A stretch of DNA of 9,937 nucleotides from Gammaproteobacteria bacterium (GCA_029881015.1 JAOUNK010000097.1:1-9937); one strand, 5' to 3'. Positions 1 to 6,940 are shown, counted from the first letter of the stretch. Notes: generated from the sequence alone by a model not told the origin. A program made the numbers and translations.

Positions 1-205
1 CGACCAGGATGGCGAACTCGTGAAGACGCTGCGGTCGCTGGAAATCGCCGAGATGGGCGGGAGAACGATCGCGAGAAGACAACGTATGAGCAAGACGGAC
101 AGTCCCGATGAATGGACCGAGATTGCCGTCGAGGAAGTCGAGTACGAACTCGACCTGAAAGACAGCCTCTTCACGCTGTCGAACCTCAGAAACCCGCGCG
201 CCTAG
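1..205 (+). CDS. C-terminus of LolA-like outer-membrane lipoprotein-sorting protein (partial, 5' end outside window)
   Basis: The reading frame is open from base 2 and ends at TAG 203-205, giving 67 C-terminal codons. The segment reads D-G-E-L-V-K-T-L, then an E-M-G-G-R-T-I turn, then a strand with S-P-D-E-W-T-E-I, and finally D-S-L-F-T-L-S-N-L-R-N-P. This order of a short strand, 'M-x-G-R', a 'T-E-I' strand and a terminal 'D-x-x-F-T/S-L-x-x-L' is the usual end of the LolA-like 'outer membrane lipoprotein-sorting protein' family. Members are periplasmic half-barrel proteins that bind acyl chains. The first permease starts 15 nt downstream, so this is probably the periplasmic carrier of the ABC operon. 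The N-terminus and any signal peptide lie outside the window. An internal ATG at 20 is not a credible start, because it would cut the fold. Family placement rests on pattern recognition of a fragment, so it is moderately sure. Confidence 0.72.
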   Translation, partial: DQDGELVKTLRSLEIAEMGGRTIARRQRMSKTDSPDEWTEIAVEEVEYELDLKDSLFTLSNLRNPRA

Positions 206-220
206 CGGGAGAGGACAATA

Positions 221-1450
221 ATGAACATCGTCCTGCGCCTGGCATGGCGAAACCTGTGGCGGCATTCACGCCGGACCTGGCTAACGATCGGGGCCATGGT
301 GTTCTCGAATACCTTGCTCGTCTTCATGATCTCGCTGCAGTTCGGCATGTACGGCCTCATGATCAACAACACGCTGCAGGTCTTCAGTGGCCACATGCAG
401 ATCCAGGCGCCGGGCTACAAGGACGACCAGAAAATGCGCCAGGTCGTTCACGACGTGCAGCCGCTGGCCGCGCGCCTGCGCAGCGAACTCGGGAGCGACA
501 CGATTGCCGCGCGTGGCTGGGCATTCGGACTGGCATCGAGTGCCGAACGGAGTTACGGGATCGGCATCTACGGCGTGGAGCCGGCTCACGAGCCGCAGGT
601 GTCGAACATCCCGGGCCTGATCGAGCAGGGCCGCTATCTCGAGGGCAACGATGCGGCCGAGATCGTGATCGGCGCCACGCTCGCGCGCAACCTGCGTATC
701 GGTGTCGGCGACGAACTGACCCTGCTCGGCAGCGGGCCCGACGGATCGTTTGCGGCGGCGGTCGTTGACGTTGTCGGTATCTTCGACAGTGGCGTCAAGG
801 AGATCGACCGGAACATCGCCGAGATGCCGCTCGGGACCTTCCAGGACGTGTTCTACATGGACGGCGCCGGGCACCAGGTCGTGCTGCTCGCGCCCGAGCT
901 CGACCAGGCCGCACTGCTGCAGTCGCGCGTGGAGGGGCTGCTGGCCGGCGATGACGGACTGGTCGTGGAGGGCTGGGATGCGTTGCAGCCCGGCCTCAAG
1001 CAAGCCATCCAGGCGGATATAAGCAGTGCGTTCTTCATGTACGGCATTCTCGTCATCCTCGTGGCATTCAGCGTCCTGAATACGCAGCTCATGTCGGTGC
1101 TCGAGAGAACGCACGAGTTCGGTATCGTCATGGCACTCGGCCTGAAGCCGGGGCGGCTCGGTCGCCTGGTCATGCTGGAAACGGCCATGATGGGGCTGAT
1201 CGGAATGTTCCTGGGTGCGCTGGCCGGCGCGCTGTTCACGACCTGGTTTACGGTCAACGGCTTTTCGTACCCGGGCATGGAGGAGATGGTGGCCAACTTC
1301 AACCTGCCGGGGCGTGTCTACCCTCGGGTCACGCTGCTCACGATGTTCGCGGGCCCGCTGGTCGTGTTTGTATTCACGCTGGCCGCCGCGGCGTATCCGG
1401 CGCTGCGCCTGCAGCGCCTGCACCCGGTCGCAGCGATGAGGACAAATTGA
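221..1450 (+). CDS. ABC transporter permease, MacB/LolC/FtsX type (first of a pair)
   Basis: This is a 409-residue inner-membrane subunit with the four-helix MacB/LolC/E layout. A short basic N-terminus (L-A-W-R-N-L-W-R) leads into helix 1 at about residues 20-48. A large periplasmic domain follows at about 50-265, with G-H-M-Q-I near its start. Three more helices lie at about 271-294, 318-345 and 370-395. The FtsX-domain cytoplasmic motif E-R-T-H-E-F-G-I-V-M-A-L-G sits at 295-307, and the C-terminus has the usual P-A-L-R-L-Q-R-L-H-P-V-A-A-M. The ATG at 221 follows GAGGA (211-215) with a 5-nt spacer. In the family such subunits do not pump through a channel; they couple cytoplasmic ATP hydrolysis to movement of the periplasmic domain, which extracts lipids, lipoproteins or peptides. 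The stop (TGA 1448-1450) overlaps the next ATG, so translation is probably coupled. Family is sure; substrate is unknown. Confidence 0.92.
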   Translation: MNIVLRLAWRNLWRHSRRTWLTIGAMVFSNTLLVFMISLQFGMYGLMINNTLQVFSGHMQIQAPGYKDDQKMRQVVHDVQPLAARLRSELGSDTIAARGWAFGLASSAERSYGIGIYGVEPAHEPQVSNIPGLIEQGRYLEGNDAAEIVIGATLARNLRIGVGDELTLLGSGPDGSFAAAVVDVVGIFDSGVKEIDRNIAEMPLGTFQDVFYMDGAGHQVVLLAPELDQAALLQSRVEGLLAGDDGLVVEGWDALQPGLKQAIQADISSAFFMYGILVILVAFSVLNTQLMSVLERTHEFGIVMALGLKPGRLGRLVMLETAMMGLIGMFLGALAGALFTTWFTVNGFSYPGMEEMVANFNLPGRVYPRVTLLTMFAGPLVVFVFTLAAAAYPALRLQRLHPVAAMRTN

Positions 1451-2679
1451 TGCACATGTTCTTCGTGCTGAGCCGGCTTGCCTGGCGCTACCTGTGGCGC
1501 AACCATCGGCGCACGATCGTCATGCTGAGCGCCATCGCCGTGGGTACCTGGGCGATGATCTTCATGACGGCACTGACGCGCGGCATGGTGGACCAGATGA
1601 TCGCCGATGGCATCAGCGTCATTCCCGGGCATGTGCAGATTCACAACCCGGACTACCTGGACGATCCGAGCGTCAACAATCGTATCGCGTACACCGACAC
1701 CGAACTCACGGCGCGGTTCGGCAACGCCGGCTTTTCCTCCTGGGCCAGCAGGGTCCGCGTGCCCGCGGTGGTTACGAGCGAACGCGAGTCGCGCGGCGTT
1801 ACGCTGCTCGGCATCGATCCGGAGGCGGAGCGCAGCTTCTCGTTCGTCGACTACGCTGCCGTCGACGGCCGTTTCCTCGAAGGCCCCGACGACAAGGGCG
1901 TGGTGATCGGCGCGAAGCTGGCAGATACGCTCGAAACGCGTGTCGGCAAGCGCATCGTCATCATGAGCCAGGATCCCGACAATGAAATTGCCGATCGCGG
2001 CTTCCGCGTGGTCGGCCTGTTTCATGCCGAGATGGAGGCGACCGAGGAATCCTACGCATTCATCGGCAAACACACCGCGCAGGACATGCTGCGCATCGGT
2101 GACACGGTTTCCGAGGTGGTGTTCGTGGGCGATGACTATCGCGATGTCGAGCCCGTGTTCGACAAGGTCGCCGCGCAGGTCGACGACTCGGTCCTGGTCA
2201 GCCGCTGGACGGAGGTCGACACCTACCTCGGCACGATGATGGGCATGATGGACGGTTTCATGCTGATCTGGGTGATCGTGATTTTCCTCGCACTGTCCTT
2301 CGGCCTCGTGAACACGCTCGTGATGGCCGTGTTCGAGCGCATTCGCGAAATCGGCCTGATGCTGGCGCTCGGCATGAAGCCGGCAATGATCCTCGGACAG
2401 ATTATTATCGAATCCATGATGCTGCTGGCCGTCGGCCTGCTGATCGGCGACCTGCTGGCCTGGGCGACGATCAAGCCGCTCGAAGGCGGCATCGACATCT
2501 CCGTCGTTGCGAAGGGCATGGAGATGTTCGGCGCGTCCAGCATGTTGTACCCGAATCTCGATATCGGCGACGTCATTCTCGCGAATGTCGTCGTCCTGGT
2601 GCTCGGTTTTCTCGCGAGCCTGTCGCCGGCGTGGCGAGCGTCGCGTTACGAGCCCGTTGAAGCTATTACAAAGGTGTAA
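1450..2679 (+). CDS. ABC transporter permease, MacB/LolE/FtsX type (second of a pair)
   Basis: This gene also encodes 409 residues when started at the ATG at 1450, which shares its A with the preceding TGA. GAGGA at 1438-1442 gives a 7-nt spacer. A TTG at 1447 is in frame but is less likely. The layout matches the upstream permease: a basic start L-A-W-R-Y-L-W-R-N-H-R-R, helix 1 at about 21-45, a periplasmic domain opening with G-H-V-Q-I-H-N-P-D-Y-L-D-D, then three C-terminal helices. The FtsX motif is F-E-R-I-R-E-I-G-L-M-L-A-L-G-M-K-P and the end is S-P-A-W-R-A-S-R-Y-E-P-V-E-A-I. Shared blocks (L-A-W-R-x-L-W-R, G-H-x-Q-I, A-L-G-x-K-P) show the two permeases are diverged paralogues. They probably form a LolC/LolE-like heterodimer around the ATPase encoded next. 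TAA 2677-2679 overlaps the next start. Confidence 0.92.
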   Translation: MHMFFVLSRLAWRYLWRNHRRTIVMLSAIAVGTWAMIFMTALTRGMVDQMIADGISVIPGHVQIHNPDYLDDPSVNNRIAYTDTELTARFGNAGFSSWASRVRVPAVVTSERESRGVTLLGIDPEAERSFSFVDYAAVDGRFLEGPDDKGVVIGAKLADTLETRVGKRIVIMSQDPDNEIADRGFRVVGLFHAEMEATEESYAFIGKHTAQDMLRIGDTVSEVVFVGDDYRDVEPVFDKVAAQVDDSVLVSRWTEVDTYLGTMMGMMDGFMLIWVIVIFLALSFGLVNTLVMAVFERIREIGLMLALGMKPAMILGQIIIESMMLLAVGLLIGDLLAWATIKPLEGGIDISVVAKGMEMFGASSMLYPNLDIGDVILANVVVLVLGFLASLSPAWRASRYEPVEAITKV

Positions 2680-3374
2680 TGATGACAGCAGTACGTTGTA
2701 TCGACTTATGCAAGACTTACCGCCAGGGTGACCAGGACATCAAGGCCCTCGATCACCTGAGTGTCGACGTCGAGAAAGGCGAATTCGTTTGCCTGATGTC
2801 GCCGTCGGGCGGCGGCAAGACGACACTGCTGAACGCCATCGGCGGTCTCGATATTCCCGACAGCGGCGAAATCTGGATTGCCGACGAACGCATCGACCGG
2901 ATGAGCAAGGGGCAGCTCGCCGACCTGCGCCTGGCCAATATCGGTTTCGTGTTCCAGGCTTACAACCTGATACCCGTGCTGACGGCCCAGGAAAACGTGG
3001 AGTTCGTCATGCAGGTGCAGGGCGTCGCCGCGGCCGAGCGGCGCGCGAAATCGCTGGCGATTCTCGAGGAAGTAGGTCTCAAGGGGCTGGAGACCCGCCG
3101 GCCCGCCGAGATGTCCGGTGGCCAGCAGCAGCGCGTGGCCGTGGCGCGCGCGATCGTATCGCGGCCCGAGCTCGTGCTCGCCGACGAACCGACGGCCAAC
3201 CTCGACTCGAAAACTTCGGCCGAACTCATGGAGTTGTTTACCGAGCTCAATGAGCACCACAACACGACCTTCATCATCGCGACGCATGACCAGCACGTGC
3301 AGTCTTACGCGAAACGCCTGGTGCGCATGCTCGACGGGCGCATCGTCGGCGATGTCGAGCAGCATGCCGCGTAG
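2679..3374 (+). CDS. ABC transporter ATP-binding protein, LolD/MacB family
   Basis: This is a 231-residue nucleotide-binding subunit of the usual LolD/MacB-N length. Visible motifs in order are Walker A S-P-S-G-G-G-K-T-T at 41-49, Q-loop Gln93 in F-V-F-Q-A-Y-N-L, signature M-S-G-G-Q at 145-149, Walker B L-V-L-A-D-E-P at 165-171 with catalytic Glu170, D-loop N-L-D at 174-176, and H-loop His203 in A-T-H-D. The first Walker A glycine is replaced by Ser41; the invariant G-x-G-K-T core is intact. The protein acts on the cytoplasmic face and powers the two permeases encoded just upstream. Two tandem ATGs exist. ATG 2679 overlaps the previous TAA, while ATG 2682 has the better distance (8 nt) from AAGG at 2670-2673, so the true start may be one codon later. 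The 3' end overlaps the barrel gene by 11 nt. Confidence 0.95.
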   Translation: MMTAVRCIDLCKTYRQGDQDIKALDHLSVDVEKGEFVCLMSPSGGGKTTLLNAIGGLDIPDSGEIWIADERIDRMSKGQLADLRLANIGFVFQAYNLIPVLTAQENVEFVMQVQGVAAAERRAKSLAILEEVGLKGLETRRPAEMSGGQQQRVAVARAIVSRPELVLADEPTANLDSKTSAELMELFTELNEHHNTTFIIATHDQHVQSYAKRLVRMLDGRIVGDVEQHAA

Positions 3375-4542
3375 CATCGTACTGCTGTTGCTGCTGCTGG
3401 CGTCGGTCGCCGTGGCCGACGAGATAGAGACCGGGTTCGGCGGCCACACCAAGTTACGACTTGTCGGCCAGGGCTTTCCCGATGACAGCCTCTATCGCGA
3501 GCTGGTCGGGGCGAGCGCGCTCGACCTAACCGCCGACCTGCGGCTGAACCTGTCGCTGAGTGCCGGGCACTGGACGTTCGACTCTGCCTACCAGCTCGTC
3601 GGTCTGCAGGGCGACACGATCAGGGCGGGCGGAGAGGTACCGAACGACGACCGCCGGCTGGTCAATTTCTCGGATGTCGTCACCGAGGGCGGCGACAGCG
3701 CCATCCTGCATCGGCTCGACCGCTTCTGGTTCGGCTACACCAGCGAGAAGACCGTCGTTCGCATCGGGCGGCAGGCGCTCTCCTGGGGCAATGGCCTGGT
3801 GTTCGCGCCGATGGACCTCGTGAATCCCTTCAATCCGGCGGCCATCGATACGGAATACAAGGCCGGCGACGACATGCTGTACCTGCAATACCTGCAGGAC
3901 AACGGCAACGATGTGCAGGGTGCCTATGTTGCGCGCCGCGACCCGGCGACCGGTGACGTGGCGTCGGACCAGGCTACCGCGGCAGCGAAGTACCATGGCT
4001 TTGCAGGCACCGCAGAGTTCGATGTGCTCGTCGCGCGCCGCTATGGCGATACCGTAATCGGTGTGGGCGTGGCACATCCCATCGGCGGTGCCGTTTGGAG
4101 CGCCGATCTCGTTGCGACCGACACGAGTTCCGACACGCGCATCGAGTTCGTTACCAACCTGATGTACTCCTGGGTCGCGGGTGGCAAGAACATGAGCGGC
4201 GCCATCGAGTATTACTACAACGGCTTCGGCCAGGGGAGTGGCCCATACGACCCGGGCGAGCCCTTTTCGATGGGGCGCCACTACCTGGCGGCGAACGTGA
4301 TGATCGAGATGACGCCGCTGTGGACGATGACGCCGACGCTGCTCGTGAATGCCGTCGACCCCAGTGCGCTGTTCCAGCTCGTGACGAACTACAGCCTGTC
4401 CGACAACCTGACCATGCTTGGCAGCCTCAACGTACCGCTCGGCCCGAACGGCAGTGAGCTGGGAGGCATCGAGTCAGTGGTGCCCGATCGCTACCTGTCG
4501 TTCGATGCGGCCGTGTTTGCGCAGATAGCCTGGTATTTCTGA
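3364..4542 (+). CDS. outer-membrane beta-barrel protein closing the ABC operon (DUF1302/porin-like)
   Basis: This encodes 392 residues. A signal peptide is clear: M-P-R-S, a run of Leu at 7-12, then A-S-V-A-V-A with likely cleavage after Ala18. The mature protein is built of alternating polar and hydrophobic strands rich in Tyr and Trp at strand ends. It finishes A-W-Y-F, the C-terminal aromatic signature used for Bam-assisted insertion. The block V-R-I-G-R-Q-A-L-S-W-G-N-G at 132-144, followed by D-L-V-N-P-F-N-P, resembles the R-x-G-R-Q-x-x-x-W-G strand of DUF1302-type and related barrels. The chosen ATG overlaps the ATPase gene by 11 nt. An in-frame ATG at 3352 would add four residues (M-S-S-S), and neither has a strong Shine-Dalgarno, so coupling is likely. 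Outer-membrane location is confident. The family name is tentative, and a role as exit or acceptor for the ABC system is inferred from the operon. Confidence 0.85.
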   Translation: MPRSIVLLLLLLASVAVADEIETGFGGHTKLRLVGQGFPDDSLYRELVGASALDLTADLRLNLSLSAGHWTFDSAYQLVGLQGDTIRAGGEVPNDDRRLVNFSDVVTEGGDSAILHRLDRFWFGYTSEKTVVRIGRQALSWGNGLVFAPMDLVNPFNPAAIDTEYKAGDDMLYLQYLQDNGNDVQGAYVARRDPATGDVASDQATAAAKYHGFAGTAEFDVLVARRYGDTVIGVGVAHPIGGAVWSADLVATDTSSDTRIEFVTNLMYSWVAGGKNMSGAIEYYYNGFGQGSGPYDPGEPFSMGRHYLAANVMIEMTPLWTMTPTLLVNAVDPSALFQLVTNYSLSDNLTMLGSLNVPLGPNGSELGGIESVVPDRYLSFDAAVFAQIAWYF

Positions 4543-4563
4543 GAGGGCCTAACGAAGGCTCTC
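4541..4563. other. small imperfect hairpin at the convergent gene ends
   Basis: Only 6 nt separate the stop codons of the barrel gene (+) and the hemerythrin gene (-). The junction can fold as GAGA-(GG bulge)-GCC, loop TAACGAA, GGC-TCTC, and it includes part of both stop codons. There is no T-tract on either side, so I do not call it a terminator. It is the only structure I can see where two transcripts collide. Confidence 0.3.
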
Positions 4564-5133
4564 GATCATGCGGCGGAAGCCCGCCTCGATCTCGAGCTCG
4601 AAGACCGGGTCCTTGATGTGTTCGTACCGCGATACGTCGACAGTCTGGGCATCCGCGTCCAGCATCTTGTCGATGCGCTTGAACAGATCTTCCTCTTCCC
4701 ACAGGATGTGTTTGCGCATGCGCCTCACGTACGCGGTCGTGTCCTCGATCATCTTTTCGCGACGGACCGCCGCCCCGGCGTTGACGGCTTCAACCTCGTC
4801 ACGCAGGAGTGAGCCGAGGTGCGCAATGTCACTGTGATCGTCAGGGACGTGATCGAGGTCTTCGGCGAGGTCGGGCCGCGCCTGGCGCAGCTGTTCGTAA
4901 ACAACGTCTTCCTTGGGATGGTGCACGGCGTCGGGATAGACCGTCATGTAGCGCATGATTTCGTCGAACAGCTCGAAGTCGGGGTCCTTGCCGGCGTCCA
5001 TCTGCTCGACGAGCGTGTCGAGGAGTTCGAGCACCACGCTCATGTTGCGGTGGTCCTCCCGCAACTCCTTCATGAGTTCTCTTGCGTCCATATCCATGAC
5101 CTCAGTGTGGGGCCATCCGGGCCGCGCGACCAT
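4549..5133 (-). CDS. hemerythrin-domain (HHE) protein
   Basis: This is a 194-residue soluble four-helix bundle with no signal peptide, so it is cytoplasmic. Candidate di-iron ligands follow the bacterial hemerythrin order: His28 in E-D-H-R-N, H-H-P-K-E with His71 and Glu75, His100 and His105 in D-H-S-D-I-A-H, and His142 with Glu146 in K-H-I-L-W-E-E-E. The family binds a non-haem di-iron centre and is tied to sensing or handling O2, NO or iron; the ligand here is unknown. Two starts are possible. ATG 5133 has AGGGAG 8 nt upstream. The internal ATG at 5091 has CTGAGG 8 nt upstream and would give the more usual short lead-in M-D-A-R-E-L-M-K-E-L. The longer form leaves only 25 nt after the Na+/phosphate cotransporter gene, so the two are probably co-transcribed. 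The C-terminus past about residue 160 lies outside the core domain. Confidence 0.9.
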   Translation of the reverse strand: MVARPGWPHTEVMDMDARELMKELREDHRNMSVVLELLDTLVEQMDAGKDPDFELFDEIMRYMTVYPDAVHHPKEDVVYEQLRQARPDLAEDLDHVPDDHSDIAHLGSLLRDEVEAVNAGAAVRREKMIEDTTAYVRRMRKHILWEEEDLFKRIDKMLDADAQTVDVSRYEHIKDPVFELEIEAGFRRMIESLR

Positions 5134-5141
5134 CGGGAAAA

Positions 5142-5147
5142 CTCCCT
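5142..5147 (-). promoter_or_regulatory. ribosome binding site for the long hemerythrin start
   Basis: AGGGAG on the minus strand lies 8 nt before ATG 5133, inside the 25-nt gap after the cotransporter stop codon. A second equally spaced site, CTGAGG at 5100-5105, serves the internal ATG at 5091. Sequence alone does not choose between them. Confidence 0.5.
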
Positions 5148-5158
5148 ACGCGGGCCTG

Positions 5159-6844
5159 CTAGCGAGAGGCCGGAATGCTTGCGAAATCGCCGGCGGCGTC
5201 GAGGTCGAGCAGGGCGTCGGCGAGCGCCGATACGAGGCTGTGGTTTGCAACAAACAGCTCGCGGTTGACGTTCAGCAGGGTCGAGATCTCGACCTCGCTC
5301 AACTCGCCGCGTGCAACTTCATCGTAGATGCGCCGGTGCATGCGTTGTTGCACCGATTCGGATTTCCCTTTTATCTCGATGAGGGCCGCGAAACGCAACG
5401 GCGGCAGGTCCGACGTCCGTAACGCGTCCAGCGATTCGTAGAACTCGCGTGCGGCCTCCCGGAACTGGCCGTAGTATGCGTTGAAGCGATCGTTGACGGA
5501 GGACTGGAACAGCTGCAGGTCCTCGTACACGTCTTTCATGCTCTTGGCGGCATTCACCGCATTACGGATTGAGGGGATGACCTGGGTAAGGCGCTCCGAC
5601 TCCTTCGGTTCCAGCGCCGAGGTTTGCAGCAGCAGCGCCTGCCTGAGAATTTCGCCTTCGAGCTGCTTGATGTCCGCGTAGCACTGTTCGTAGTTCAGTG
5701 TGCGCGTGAACACATCCACGCCCTTGCGGTCCTCGCGACTGTCGTAGAACGAATGGTCGGCGGGCAGGCCGAACGTCGCCTGGTTGAGGGCGGCGGCCTG
5801 GTCGATCAGGCGCCATGTTTCGCGCGTCAGGTCCTCGAGTGCGGCCTCGGGCACGGTCGTGTCGCCGCGCTTGATGTGCCGCAGCAAAGGCTCTTCCTCT
5901 TCACGAAAGCGCTTGTCGAGCCAGCGGCTGAGCATGGGGATGGCGGGGAGGAAGATCAGGATGCCGATCAGGTTGAACAGGCTGTGGAATCCGACCAGCG
6001 CAAACAGCGGGTCGGAAAGGCCGAGCGTATTCGTGATGAAGTAGATCAGCGGTTTCAGGCTGACAAACGCGATGGTGTCGGCCACGACATTGAACATCAC
6101 CACCGCCGCCGCAACGCGCTTCTTGGCGGCCGACCCTGCCAGTGAGCCGAGGATCGCGGTGATCGTGGTGCCAAGGTCCGCACCGATCGCGATGGCGGCG
6201 GCGGACTCCAGCGTTATCGCGCCGGCGTACAGCGCGCTCAGCGTGATCATGATCGTCGCCGAACTCGACTGGATGACGGCGGTCAGCAGCAGGCCGGCAG
6301 CGAGGAAAGCGATGAGCGGCAGGCCCGCGAGCGCGCCCGGGTCGAACAACTCGGTGGCAACGAGGGCGCCCGATTTCATGAACTCGAGCCCCATGAGCAT
6401 CAGGCCGAGTCCGGCAACGAAGTGACTCAGGCCCGCGCGCCGGGTCCCGGCTGCCGACCAGACGACACCGAATCCACCCAGCGCAACCAGGGGCAGCGCC
6501 AGCGCTTCGATATCCAGCTTGAAGCCGATGGTCGCCACGATCCAGCCCGTCATCGTGGTGCCGAGATTCGAGCCGAAGAGGATCCCCAGGGCACTGGCCA
6601 GCGAGATGATGCCCGCGCCGACAAACGCGAGGACAATCAGGCTGACGACGGAGCTGCTCTGCAGGGCGGCCGTGGACACCGCGCCGGCGATGACGCCCCG
6701 CAGCGGTTTCGCGGTGTACTGGCTGAGAAACTTCTTGAAAGAGCGCCCCGTGAGCTGGGTCAGTGCCTGCTCGAGCTGGTGCATACCGAACAGGAACAGC
6801 CCGAGTCCAGCCGCCAGTCTCCAGAGATCGAGTTCTTCAGTCAC
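5159..6844 (-). CDS. Na+/phosphate cotransporter (NptA/PNaS type) with PhoU-like C-terminal domain
   Basis: This encodes 561 residues. The N-terminal half holds the two inverted Na/Pi-cotransport repeats, each with the hallmark Q-S-S-S: residues 62-65 followed by G-S-N-L-G-T-T at 91-97, and 192-195 followed by G-A-D-L-G-T-T at 221-227. About eight to nine hydrophobic segments run from residue 8 to about 305. After a charged K-R-F-R-E-E-E-E linker, residues about 330-545 are amphipathic helices without membrane segments, matching the PhoU-like tail common in bacterial members. The family imports phosphate with sodium across the inner membrane; substrate here is by homology only. GTG 6842-6844 is chosen because it precedes the first helix (G-L-F-L-F-G). 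The next Met at residue 21 would delete that helix and has no ribosome site. No Shine-Dalgarno precedes the GTG, and a TATAAT sits only 6 nt upstream, suggesting leaderless translation. The hemerythrin gene follows after 25 nt. Confidence 0.93.
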   Translation of the reverse strand: MTEELDLWRLAAGLGLFLFGMHQLEQALTQLTGRSFKKFLSQYTAKPLRGVIAGAVSTAALQSSSVVSLIVLAFVGAGIISLASALGILFGSNLGTTMTGWIVATIGFKLDIEALALPLVALGGFGVVWSAAGTRRAGLSHFVAGLGLMLMGLEFMKSGALVATELFDPGALAGLPLIAFLAAGLLLTAVIQSSSATIMITLSALYAGAITLESAAAIAIGADLGTTITAILGSLAGSAAKKRVAAAVVMFNVVADTIAFVSLKPLIYFITNTLGLSDPLFALVGFHSLFNLIGILIFLPAIPMLSRWLDKRFREEEEPLLRHIKRGDTTVPEAALEDLTRETWRLIDQAAALNQATFGLPADHSFYDSREDRKGVDVFTRTLNYEQCYADIKQLEGEILRQALLLQTSALEPKESERLTQVIPSIRNAVNAAKSMKDVYEDLQLFQSSVNDRFNAYYGQFREAAREFYESLDALRTSDLPPLRFAALIEIKGKSESVQQRMHRRIYDEVARGELSEVEISTLLNVNRELFVANHSLVSALADALLDLDAAGDFASIPASR

Positions 6845-6850
6845 GGGCGC

Positions 6851-6856
6851 ATTATA
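6851..6856 (-). promoter_or_regulatory. -10 box (TATAAT) of a probable leaderless promoter for the cotransporter gene
   Basis: A perfect TATAAT on the minus strand is followed by six bases (GCGCCC) and then the GTG start codon. Transcription starting at the usual 7th base would begin at the G of GTG. No good -35 hexamer is visible at 16-18 bp; that position falls inside the adjoining terminator hairpin. No Shine-Dalgarno lies between the box and the GTG. Confidence 0.6.
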
Positions 6857-6864
6857 TATCCGCG

Positions 6865-6896
6865 AAAAGAAAGGCCGGCGCCCGAAGACGCCGACC
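6865..6896 (-). terminator. intrinsic terminator of the kbp-DUF937 operon
   Basis: On the minus strand a 10-bp stem, GGTCGGCGTC paired with GGCGCCGGCC, closes a TTCG loop and is followed by TTTCTTTT. Two of the pairs are G-U. On the plus strand these become C-A mismatches, so the hairpin is strongest in minus-strand RNA. The C(UUCG)G loop is an exceptionally stable tetraloop. It lies 44 nt after the DUF937 stop codon and just ahead of the cotransporter promoter. Confidence 0.88.
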
Positions 6897-6940
6897 CGTT
6901 CTTTCTATGGCCGCCGATACCGCCGGCGCGGTACAGGCGC

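Noticed and set aside
281..1423. Long open frame on the minus strand opposite the first permease (380 codons)
   Set aside because: It is an antisense shadow of GC-rich coding DNA, rich in His, Arg, Glu and Gln, with no domain pattern and no ribosome site. The plus-strand permease explains the region.
3118..3363. A 5' extension of the barrel reading frame, giving 474 residues
   Set aside because: It lies wholly inside the ATPase gene, has shadow-like Ser/Arg-rich composition, and would bury the clear signal peptide that starts at 3364.
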